This document shows, piece by piece, positions 51,590 through 61,974 of a DNA stretch of 64,000 bases. The stretch comes from Dromaius novaehollandiae. Its lineage: Eukaryota; Chordata; Aves; Casuariiformes; Dromaiidae. The notes under the pieces are model-generated. The model was not told where the DNA came from and did not search any database. It saw nothing but the letters and a program-made list of their open reading frames with translations. The stretch's first letter is position 1. Each line of letters begins with the position of its first letter. Where the stretch lies: positions 108,482,387 to 108,546,386 of the forward strand of contig NC_088100.1 of NCBI RefSeq assembly GCF_036370855.1, written 5' to 3'. Made by a program: the position numbers and the translations under genes.

Positions 51590-53850
51590 AACCACAGCAT
51601 TTTCTTGGGGTGACTCAGAAACAGCATGAGGCATGGTGAAGATGTGAATGGTCTCCTGAGACCATTAGAGAAAAAGATATTTGTCTGAGGCCACTGATAT
51701 AACTTGCACTCTGCTGGATGTGCTGGGATAACAAAATGTTGGCAGCTTTGTAACAGAGCTTATCACAGTCTGTTATCCAATTTGACAGTCTCCGGACGGA
51801 GATCTCTCAGCTATCAACACAAACAAACCGCTTCAGGAACCACTCAAAAAAGTTTGATATGTAAAGCGGCAGAGACAAGAATCCTTTTACCTTCACAATG
51901 TACAAATATACAAGGCTGTTAAAGCTTACAAAAGACAAACAAACAAAACCAGATAAATTTCCTTGTTTTTCAATAAATCATATGGACCATGCAACTATGA
52001 AAAGAACTGCCAATGTGTCTTCCGAGCCCAGGACCCTGAGATTCAGAAGGTTAAGGGTATAGCAGCCTTTTTGATCAAAGAACCACAAACATGTCCATCA
52101 GGAGCATGGGAAGCCATATACTGCAGGAGCAAGAAGCTTGACATTTTCTGTTGGTGTTTGAGGTTAAGAGATTTTTATCTCTACTTCCAAATCCTGGAGG
52201 ATGCTTTCAGAATGTCTGACTGGACCACCTACTTCAGCTCTGACATAAGGAAGTAGTCACTGCAAAGAATCTAGCAGTAAATTCAGAGTGCATAAAAGAG
52301 GAATCGTAGGTGGTGAACCTGGTACAAACACAGCTTAGGTGTTTCCTGTGCAGAGAAGCTCCTGCATCAATTTGCTGCTTGGCAGCATCTTCCCTCATCA
52401 TCGGAGCACATCATCCCTGTAAGTGCAGTCAATGCCCTGTACATAATGTAGTTCCCATTCAAGGGCACTGCCATGAAGCTTTGATACTTCTTGAGACAGA
52501 AATATCCAGACTATCAAGTTGCTGGAATATGCTCTGCATCTGATGTGATGCATCCACCCTAACCAATCTGGATGGAAAAGGAAGATAAAAGGATATCCAC
52601 TTGCATGTGCTGGTCACTTCAGACTGCACCACTGTCAAGGTGAGATAATTCATGGAGAACACCAGCTTGGGAACAGACAGTGCCTAGCCAGATTTGTAAA
52701 AATTATAAGCACAGTCTGACACAAAGTCAATATAGGTGGATGCTGCCATATAAACTAGAACAGGTCCAACAGGACCTCTCCAGGACAGGAGAAAAGAAAT
52801 TAATAATCATGAACAGGTATTAATCTGACAAATTCTAATGGAGAAAAGCATTCGCAGTTAGAAAGTCCAGCAAAAGATTTTGTGCGACTTGTCTACCGTA
52901 AGAGCTGCTGAATCAAGGAGCAGCATGCAAAACAGACACCTCATCCTTAGACTGTCTTTTCCTCAGTAACTCATCTAAACAGAGAAACAGATATCCTACT
53001 CCATTGTTGACATGTTACTGCTACAGCTGGCACTTCAGTGAAAATCAGGAGTCCAAGTGAAGGATCTTGAACTAGTAAGGCCCTAGGCTATGACCTATGA
53101 TGATGGATTCTTGAAGTGGTTTTCCTGAAGTAATGAAACATGAATTAATCCCACTATATATTAGTTAGAATAATCATAGCTCAGGTCAACATCTTCAAAG
53201 TCAAAGATGACTCTGAATGTGTGAATGAATACATTTCACTACTGTTAAGACCAGAATAAATTACCCATCCTATTTAGTACTGGAAAACACACACTCTAAA
53301 ACCACTTGCTCTCTGCCGCAGGACAGCCAGTTCTACAGCTCCTGACATCAGCAGATAATGAAATCCCCAGCAGATTTTTATAAAAAGATTCTTTATTAGG
53401 ATAACAAAGACAGTCTGCAGCACAGAAGTGAGGGAAATTGGATACAGTGCACCAAGTCCTGACATCCAGGACTGACAGAGCTCAGTCAGCACGTCTCCAG
53501 TGTATGTGTCTGGCTGAACAGGAAGAGGCAAGGAACTCTTAACCACACCCTCAGAAGTGGGAATGGAAGGATGTGAAGCTATAGAAAAGGAGGAGGTTCT
53601 TCTGATACATGAATATCTCTTGGCAAACACACTGGGAAGGAAAATAGCAAGCAGAACTGCATATGGACTTCCCAAAATGCATCAGAACCAAGACTACTCT
53701 TTTTCGTGCCAAGAAATTCAGCTGAATGCTTTTTAAGTCTTTATGGTATACATGAGGAACCACTGGAATCAGAACAAACAAAAATAAAAGTGAGATTTTT
53801 AGACTGACTATGATTTTGGCATTCGATGCAGCAGGCTTTCAACGCCAATG
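51590..53850 (-). mobile_element. DIRS-like remnant, tyrosine-recombinase part
   Basis: Reading the minus strand from 53847: GVESLLHRMPKS (GVDALLHRWPKG type), then FVLIPVVPHVYHKDLKS (FPPIPLLPRVLxK type) and LARKRVVLVLMHFGK (WPRRPWFxxLLxL type). FMYQKNLLLFYSFTSFHSH (HPxxxxLxLTAWHL type) closes the pre-recombinase block. Around 52180-52050 the words SLNLKHQQKMSSFLLLQYM and GHVCGSLIKKAA fit the SxxTLKxQxAALSSVL and HPxIKRFLKG segment. At 51783-51735 NWITDCDKLCYKAANI fits NWIxxCIxxCYxAAN, followed by a decayed HSTR...TFxRHY region and then module B. Motif order matches DIRS elements. Stops and frameshifts are frequent. Confidence 0.65.
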
Positions 53851-56800
53851 ATGCAATCGCTTACTCTGGATAAGGCAAAGTGATTTACAGTCCACATGGC
53901 TGCAAGGTTACCAGGCAATCCCAACAATCCACCTGGAAATATTTCTGGACCTTAGTCTCTGTTTTGGGTTGGGCATTGGGACTAATGGACTAAAATCCTA
54001 CTCAAGATGTGCCCCTCCTCCACAAAGTAAAAACCTACTCCAAGGAGCAGTGGACAGATGTGACCATCCATATTGTATTGGAGCAGACGGTAATATTTAA
54101 ACACACTGATAAAGAATTTGGTCAAGAAGGAATAATCAGGCAGGGAGGAACTCAAACACAGATTCCTAAGTGACAGTTGAATTGGAGCTGAAGAGAATTT
54201 CTTTCTATCTCAGACTAAAAAGGCAACGCAAAGAGAAACTGTGCTGATTAAAGAATAAGACTCCCTGTCTCCACAGGCATTTGGAAGAAACAGATGTCTC
54301 AGGCATACTTTTCCCTATATAACGTGCCGAGCAAGCAAAGAAATGGGATTGGAAAATGCCACTATAGACATTGCACAGGTCTCCAGTGACTGGACACACA
54401 TATGCCTGAAGATTGAGTATGCTTCTCAACAATATAGGACAAAACACTGAGATACCATGAATGGAAATAAACTGGAAAAAAAATCATTAAAATAGATTTC
54501 CCAAGTCTAAAATAGACTAAAATCTAAGATTCAACAGAAAGCTGAATAAACACGTGTTAGGAAGTTATAAACTAACAATCTAGATTAGAGCATTGTTTTG
54601 TTTTTCAATAATGACCAGTAAATGCATCTAAAATTAACTTTGAGGCATCTGGGTTTTTTGGGGTTTTTTTTGTTAGCTCTGCCTGAGTATAGAATATGGT
54701 AGCAATCTGAGACTTCTTTAAGAGGATTTTTTGATGCTATTCCATTTAAAACACAGTGAAGCAATCAGCTAGAGTAGCTGTGATCTGAAAGAAAAGGTGA
54801 GTGGGCGGACTGAACTGGAAAGTAGAATACAGCTGAGAAACATTTTAGGGTAAAGGAGAGACTGAACTATTTTTACTATAACATTTGTTTTATATTCAAC
54901 ATACTTTCATGTAAATATTAGTTTATTTCTAAAAGAGAAGCTGGTTTTATTTTTTTGACTTACCAAATATTTTCATGAACTATGATTTACTTTACCAGAA
55001 TATATACTTAACTGCAAATCAATTTACAGTTAGATATTGCAGTACATTCAAGTCAAATATACTTCATAAATTCATAATGGGCCAATTTGTTATACATTCA
55101 GTTATATTAAGTAGCATCCTAAACCATTCATTAAGTTCAAGGGGATTCTCTGGAATAAAGTACAATCAACACAAATAAATGCCTCAGACTGATTATGCAT
55201 TCTGAGCACAATTCTTTTTCTAGGCTTCAAGCAAATAATATCTTTTGTAAAATTAAATAATGGAAAGACAAAAATGTATTTTGAAAAAGTAAAAGAACAT
55301 GTGAAAAAACTTAAAATGTGTTAGTTTTTTTGCAGACAAATTACATTTTTCTAGAATTTGCATATTTGAAGTAAAAGAACTGGTTTCATAAATCCAAATA
55401 AAAAACTCATAAATAATAATTATGCACTGACATAAAAATGAGATATTTTAACTATCTGCTATTATTTTGCTTTAAACACTACCTAAAGTGCATTACCACC
55501 AAACTAATATTGAGGAGCAGTTAACAGCACAGATATATGTGGTACATATACAATTCTAGAAGCAAAATTCTCTCCCGTTAGTTTCAGCATTTTCCACTAT
55601 TACCCCCAAAATATGAAACTTTCTTCTCCTGTTGGTTGTCTTAAATCCAAAAGCACCAGTGATTATACTGTGTTCCTACAGCCTACTGCCCCAAGTGATA
55701 TTTAACTGGCAGAATGCATTTTTTTTAATGAGTAAATCTGATTCCTTTGGCTCAATATGTTAACCACTAACCTATGTCAAACAACTGACATTTTCTAATG
55801 TATATATGACCAAAGGCTTGGTTTTAATCAAGAAAACTGAGGGCTTTAGAGAAGCTCTGCCTGCTGAGTCAAAAGTGAGTGATGCCTTCAGGATTAGTTC
55901 TGGAAATTGTAAGTGCATTTGAAAAAATGAAACAAAACTACTCAGAGTGCCATTTTTGCAAGGCCATAGAGCAGAAAACTGTAAGTCCACACACTGAAGT
56001 AAAACTTTCCTGACAGTAACTATATTGTACACGTCAGGTCAACTGGAAAACAGTTTCTTGGCACCATTTAAATCCTACAGAGTTCTAAAAAAGCTAAAAG
56101 AATGTGCTCAATACCAAAGACCTTGCCAACCTCAGATCCATCCAGTTTTTGCTCCCCAAGCTAATGATTTTCAGAAACTAGATCTGTGCAAACAAGCAGA
56201 CCCTGAGGGGAAAAACCCCATACCTTGGCAGTTTTTTTGTTTTGTTCTAGCAACCCAACAGTGAGAAAGTAAATAGAAAAATGCCCCATAAAAATCCATA
56301 ACTGCAACCCAGATAACTACTCTGGAAACAGATACTGAAAATACAAACGAAAATTATGTATTTTGGGAACACAAAGCTTAGGTTTTGTTTTCCTTGAGTA
56401 TCTGACAGAGCTAGGGAGTAAGTCTCTTTAGATTTACTTGACTCCATTCACTAAGTCTTATGCATTAGACACGTAATTCATAGTTCATCATGTTACTTTT
56501 AAAACTTATATCTAGCCAAAGCAGTTGGTCTCCAACTTTCTCTTTACACACTACCTCAAATTTCTTCTCTAGCATTCCTATTCTGTACATAGGTATTTTC
56601 TCACTGGAGACTGAAGAAAGACGACCATAATTTAGACCATAATCATACAAAGAGAGACTTTGTATGCAACTATAGGAAGAAAAACACCACACAAGCCACA
56701 AGTACAATATATTTCCCTACATCCTAAGATACAAAGACTCCACAGTTCAAAGCAAGATTGCAGGAGATGAAGAAAGAGGCGCACTGACTGGATGAGACAG

Positions 56801-56915
56801 AAGTGAACACTTCCAGAACTGATGCCTGGGAAGGCATCGATGCTCTGTGGGAGGGTGCAAATAACGAAGCAGTTAATACTTCACACCATACTTCAGTGGT
56901 TTGAATTACACACAG
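53850..56915. other. Non-genic stretch, possibly more decayed element at left
   Basis: The minus strand from about 53850 to 54500 may hold upstream parts of the second DIRS-like copy, but I cannot pick out RNase H or RT motifs. To the right the sequence is AT-rich and featureless. Confidence 0.4.
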
Positions 56916-56917
56916 CA

Positions 56918-56998
56918 GTGTGTGTATATGTGTGTGTATGTGTGTGTGTATGTACGTACGTATGTACGTACGTATGTATATATATACATATTTTTTTT
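56918..56998. repeat. Compound TG / GTAC microsatellite
   Basis: (TG)n passes into repeated tgtacgtacgta units, then (TA)n and a T run. GTAC units keep CpG, which is unusual for a bird microsatellite. Confidence 0.9.
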
Positions 56999-56999
56999 A

Positions 57000-58650
57000 A
57001 ATGAGGCTGTCCCAGAAACTTAGGGGCCTCCCTCTAGGTTCAGGTAAAGCTCTGGCCGAACATCTCAGAAAACCATTCATAATTCCGTTGAACCAGCTAT
57101 GATAAGCACGGATTCAGGATCTGCTTTTTCTTAAGTACATTGGGTCTGATTAAAAAAAATAAGGACTGAGACATATCTTGGCATGACTTATACATAATAA
57201 AGTACTTTATTTTCACCATCCTTTTTTTTCCCCTCTTCACTGGCAGAGAAAGCCATCACAAGATGTTTGGAACAACAGAATATGCAATGACACTGAACAG
57301 ATGCGGCACAGAACAAGAAATACCTGGAACCTATTCATAACTCTGACTATCCTCTTTTCACTAAACATTACTGCTAATCTGACAAGTTCAGATTTATTAA
57401 TAAAGTGCCAGAAAATCATGAGACCAGCTAAAATCCTATGAGATCTTGTAAACACAAAATTCAGAAGTTTTGCTTGCCTTTGGATTTTGGCATTATCTTA
57501 ATAATGCCAACTTTTTCTCTGCACTATACAGGATTGGAAACCTCTTTTTAAATAAAAGTTCAATTCATACATAATAGGCTTGTACTAAAAGCTAGGGCTT
57601 TAAGAAAAAATGCCAAGTATTTTCACAGAAATCTTTAGTTAGCAATACAGTTGAGCAAGATGCGATCACTGAGTCATCACCGAATTAAATGGTATAAATA
57701 TGCTTGAAGACAGGCTTCGCAAAACAGATAATTGTTATTATTGTCCAAAAGATTAGTAAACTAGAACTAAACTCCCTTTCTGGTTACTTTTTATTTTATT
57801 CACCAAGTAGCTTCAAAATTAAAACACAGCTGAAGTTATTAGCTACAGCAGTGACCCTCTTTGCAGATTTTCTTAAATTCTGGCACTTTTCTTCCAAAGA
57901 AATTTAATTTTTCATCTTTCTTTAAACAAATCATTTTGTCAAGATGTCTTGAAGGAAATCTCAATTTATCAAGGTGATTTCATTTTTTTAGTATACATCC
58001 TTAGGTTGTTTAAAATTCATGGGAATTGAATTTCTTTTTCTTCTGGTCACTTTGTCTCACTATAGCAGTAAAAAAGCAGTCAAAACTCTAACTTAAATTA
58101 CCACAAGAGGATCTTTTTGTTTGCTGTCAAGCTGCAGTGGAGCCAGAGTAACCGAGAAGGCAAACATGCCTCATGACAGCTGCTCTACTTTGTATCAGAG
58201 AGTGGCAGAAGGAAGAACAGGAAAAAAAAATCATTTAGAAATACCTGTTTCTCCTGTTCTACTCTTCTCAAACTTTTTGGCCTATCTAGAGAATCAGGAC
58301 TAATATTTTCTAGTGTCAGCATATATTAGAGTACTCCATCTTATGCCTTCCTCCTAAGTGAACTCCAACATCTCCTTGCTTCCACCAACTATGGTCCAAT
58401 GCTAAGAAAACAGGACTAGGTTTTTTGCTTACTTTATCAATCACCTTGTACCCCTCCAGGGGACACGCTCACAACGCCGCATTTTATATACAATGGTAGT
58501 AATGCACAAATTAATGTAAAGGTGGTATTTATTTCTCAAATATTAGTTAGTCAAACACAAATGCTTGTTTTAAAGATAGGAGGCTTATGTTACAGTGACA
58601 AGGACAATAATTTGGTTTTTGTTAAATATGCAACAACTTTTTTAAATGCT
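57000..58650. other. Non-genic stretch
   Basis: AT-rich, no recognised gene or repeat family. Confidence 0.5.
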
Positions 58651-58652
58651 AG

Positions 58653-58982
58653 GTTCACTGCATGGACAGGAATGATGGTTCAATAATGGTATCGAGGACA
58701 CGTTATGCTTGCCCACAGCATACCGAGAGGAGATCGAGCAGCACGGCTCTCCCATTTCGGACCCCTGTGGTTGAAGATGACCTTGAGAATATTTCCAAAA
58801 GTCGCCGGTATGCTACACTGTTGATCCACGTCGAGAGGAGAAAAGGGTTACCATCCACCGCACTCCAAACACGGGACATCAACACTAACTTGAAAGGGAC
58901 CCTGCGTTCCACCCTCGGGCGAGCCCGTGTCACCTCTATGCGTGCCAGCGTCACTGCTGCTTTCACTTGCGGATTTGCCTAA
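58653..58982 (+). CDS. CpG-rich open frame, possible last exon, unidentified
   Basis: A sharply bounded CpG-rich block with about 18 CpGs in 310 bp. The plus frame is open from an acceptor (cttttttaaatgctag, ends 58652) through an ATG at 58662 to TAA at 58980-58982, exactly where CpG density falls. Codons show an RNY bias (GTC ACC GCC AGC ACT GCT). The peptide is basic and Ser/Thr rich: TPVVEDDLENISKSRRYATL, later STLGRARVTSMRASVTAAFT. There is no signal peptide or membrane helix. Minus-strand frames are open across parts of the block, one with its own splice-like ends (acceptor aaaatacag at about 59021, donor atg|gtaacc near 58849), so the strand is not certain. Could be a terminal exon, a small CpG island or a transferred fragment. 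Confidence 0.35.
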   Translation, partial: VHCMDRNDGSIMVSRTRYACPQHTERRSSSTALPFRTPVVEDDLENISKSRRYATLLIHVERRKGLPSTALQTRDINTNLKGTLRSTLGRARVTSMRASVTAAFTCGFA

Positions 58983-59543
58983 TCTTGTGACCAGCTGAAT
59001 GCGACAATTCTGGACTGTATTTTAGGAGGCATGGATCAGAGAACTTATTCCTACCTAAAGACAGCTGTTTAAAATTAACACTTGTCGTGTATCAGATATA
59101 CTTTATTGGCATCAGTGCATTATTGAAACTACTATAAATTCTCTGTCCTTTCCCACTTTGTCCTTCGAGGCTTTTTCCAAGGCCAGCAACAACAACTAAC
59201 TGCCCACCAGGGGAAACCACTGCTGCAAACAAACACTGTGCTGCTTGGGACACAGGCTCACATTAATCAGAGGGAGTACATATTTACTGCTTTCTGTGCT
59301 CTGCCACTTCTCTTTTCTTTACTAAAAAAAATATTGGGTTAGGCACCACATATCACCTGGCAAAGAATGAGGAAAATATGCTATTTCTGTTAAGTGCCCC
59401 ATATCTCAACAGCAAATGCTGTGATTCTGAGCCGGTTAGGAATCAGAGCAGGGCAAATGTGTTTCCTGTAACATTTGCCATGATGCAGTAAGGGAGACAT
59501 GCACAGATAGGTCCTTGCATGAATAAAACCTCCCACTAGACAC
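58983..59543. other. Spacer between two exon candidates
   Basis: No recognised feature apart from the end of an open minus frame that continues to 59390. Confidence 0.4.
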
Positions 59544-59613
59544 CTGGGCTCTATGTATGTATAGAAGCTATCCCGTTCAAGATTTATGTCATCGCTTTTG
59601 ATAGCCACCTTAG
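59544..59613 (-). CDS. Possible 5' exon near a CpG island
   Basis: On the minus strand an excellent acceptor (gctcccagtctttttccag) precedes 59613. Two leading bases, 22 codons (KVAIKSDDINLERDSFYT, YIEP) and two trailing bases end at a moderate donor (CCCAG|GTGTCT). Two CpGs are retained. The same frame stays open to 59390 (72 codons from the internal ATG), so the exon could be longer. It lies 80 bp or more downstream of the CpG island on this strand. The exit phase (AG) would also join to 39612, but not to 40068. Confidence 0.28.
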
Positions 59614-59689
59614 CTGGAAAAAGACTGGGAGCATGTTCCTAAGTTCTATTTTCAACCCCCCTTGTAACACAGTCGTCCTTCACGCCTTC

Positions 59690-60070
59690 CTACGGGGAGG
59701 CACATTCACGGTGATGTGATCCCCCTGGACCTAGACAAATTTCCACGCAGGACTCCAACAAATGCAATTAATTTGGTCTTTCGCTCCGCTGGGAACGAGC
59801 GGCTATGGCACCATTAGGAAGGGGAGAGCCAATACCGCAGCTCCACTTCCCCAGGGGCTGTTGCTGGGGCGAAGGCAGGATCCCTCCGGCGGCAGCCGTG
59901 GCGCCCTGCTGCCTGCGGGCTCCCACCCCCGGCCCACGCCAGCCGGGAGGGCGCCGGAGCGCCCTGCGCAAGGCTAATGCTGGCACCCAGCCTGGCAACA
60001 TGCTGGTTCGTGCCGGCGTCCCACACGCGCTCCATACTCGGTGATGTCCATTTGACGCCAGCAGGCATAG
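59690..60070. promoter_or_regulatory. CpG island, probable promoter
   Basis: Dense CpG and GC (ccggcggcagccgtggcg, gggcgccggagcgccctgcg), with GC-box-like ccacccccggccc near 59925. Open frames on both strands reflect base composition. The island could start the minus-strand gene suggested by the exon at 59544-59613, a plus-strand transcript, or both. I see no TATA box or initiator that decides direction. Confidence 0.6.
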
Positions 60071-60074
60071 CTTA

Positions 60075-60885
60075 CGTGCCTGACAACCAGAAAACGTAAC
60101 AACTTACAAATACATTTGCTTGCTCTCAACATGAACAAGCAAAATATTTAGCATTTTTCAGGATGTATGTGCCTTAATATTTATGTTGCTAGCCTTCTAG
60201 ATATCCCAGGCTGGGAATAACAGCAAAAATTCCTTTTAGTACTATCTAAAAATAATAAACTAGGTGCTAAGTTAAATAGAGTTTTTGTTACCCCAAACTC
60301 AGTAAGTAACTGACTAAATTCAGACAGAGGAACAGCTGACACAAGATGAACAACATACAGTTTTAGTAAAAAGACTACAGGTCTGTTTTTTAAACGTTGG
60401 TTGTTCACCTATGGGTTTCCAAACACTGAGAAATCTGCTGTAGGTACTCAAACAGCGTGGTGGAGAAACCCTGCCTGCTGTTCTGGTCCTACACCAAAAC
60501 CCTTTAAAAGGATAATGAAGACAGCATCACATTTCATAGGAGATTTCCCGAACGCCTGCTGAGCTGACTTTGTTTACAAGTACTCGCTGAAACGATTAGC
60601 TGCTCGTACTTTCCACTCCAAACTGCAACGGTTCAGTTTTCTGCCTATACAATCCACATGGATGCTAGCCAAAAAGAAAATTTCTATGTAATTATCCAAT
60701 TGATTATTATTAATGTTAGCATTTAACAAAGAAAAAATTGCCAGCTGGTATACAAAATACACTTTGCATCCATTGTGCAAGAACTACAAAAGGCATTTGC
60801 TTTCTTATTAATAGCTATAAAATACAAATATAGAGTCAAGCAGTTTTGTTTTGTTTTCAACTATAGAGGACCAGAGGGGAAAAGA
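60075..60885. other. Non-genic stretch
   Basis: No supported feature. Confidence 0.5.
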
Positions 60886-60894
60886 ACTGAGTGG

Positions 60895-61030
60895 CAAAGG
60901 ACTGGAGCAGGAGTCAGGAAACGAGCTGAATTCAGAGCCTTCAACACACCTCCTGTGTGAATTTGAGCAAATCACTTCATTGCTGTGCTATGGTTTCTTC
61001 ATTTGTAAATTATTGCTTTTCCCTATTCTT
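60895..61030 (+). repeat. MIR-type SINE
   Basis: 'ctggagcaggagtcaggaaa' then 'tcctgtgtgaatttgagcaa', 'atcacttcattgctgtgcta' and 'tggtttcttcatttgtaaat' follow the MIR order (gactgggagtcaggagac ... gctgtgtgaccttgggcaag tcacttaacctctctgtgcc tcagtttccccatctgtaaa). Confidence 0.75.
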
Positions 61031-61800
61031 TGGCTTTATTCCTTAATTTTATTGTTTGTTCTTTGGTAGGAGGACCATCTCTTATAACGAGTTAATAAAC
61101 AAGCCAAGCAGAATGGGATCCTGACTGACTATAGCCTATAAACATTTTTTTCTTTGTATTGTTTAACAACAGTAGGATTTTAAGGATAGAAAGACATGAT
61201 CTCTGTTGAACCTAGCTGAGAAGATTAAAGTTGTCATGACCACCAGCTGCTCCCTCCTGCCCTCCCACTGGAAGTTACTCACAGCAAAACCAGTGACAGG
61301 AATTCTGCACACAGCTTATTTACTTCAACAGATGAAATCAAGTCACTTTGATTAGTGATTTTAATGTAAAGCAACTTTGCGATGTAGCTAAGGAACATCC
61401 CACATATTCCCAGATTTGCTACAGTAATGACCAAAGGAGGTATGGAAATAAGCAGCTAGAAGAAGGCTTTAACACCTTAAACAATTGCAGCTAAATCCAG
61501 AACTGATCTCAGAGTTTAGGTAAGCTAACTGTTCAATTTTCCTCCATTTTCATTTGAGAAAGCAGTATTTCACTGAGGGGATAACAAACATGCTAAAATG
61601 CCAGACTGACTATTCCAGTTGGCTTAGAAAAAATAAACTGAGATAATAATTCAAATACGTAACTTAAAATGGTCCAAATGCATATATATTACTGAAAATT
61701 TCAGATAAAAACGTATTATATGCTGAAGTTGGGAAAGGTGTCATACTCTTCAGTGCTTTATTGATATTGCCTAACTATTGCACAGAGCCACAAGAACTCA
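61030..61800. other. Non-genic stretch
   Basis: Nothing recognised. Confidence 0.5.
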
Positions 61801-61811
61801 AAAGGAGAAAC

Positions 61812-61970
61812 GTTGCTGTAATGATTAGAGCACAGGATTGGGTATCAACAGGTATTAACAGTCCTACATTTTTTTCTCACCCCCCCCCCCAGAGATGCTG
61901 TACTGATGCTGCTCTGTGCCTCAGTTTCTCCGTGTACAGCATAGGAAAGATGCACATGTAGCTTCTCAAC
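61812..61970 (+). repeat. MIR-type or related tRNA-derived SINE with C11 tract
   Basis: 'gtaatgattagagcacagga' and 'ttgggtatcaacaggt' match the tRNA-related head (gtggttagagcaccggac tgggagtcaggag). 'gctctgtgcctcagtttctc' matches the core. An 11-C run at 61880-61890 lies between them. Confidence 0.7.
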
Positions 61971-61974
61971 AGAA

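Noticed and set aside
53274..53675. 133-codon minus-strand frame as a host gene
   Set aside because: It overlaps the decayed DIRS-like recombinase region and is better read as mobile-element debris.
58703..58966. Minus-strand 87-codon frame as the coding one
   Set aside because: The plus frame spans the whole CpG block and has a better acceptor; the minus frame opens only after a TAG. Strand is still not proven.
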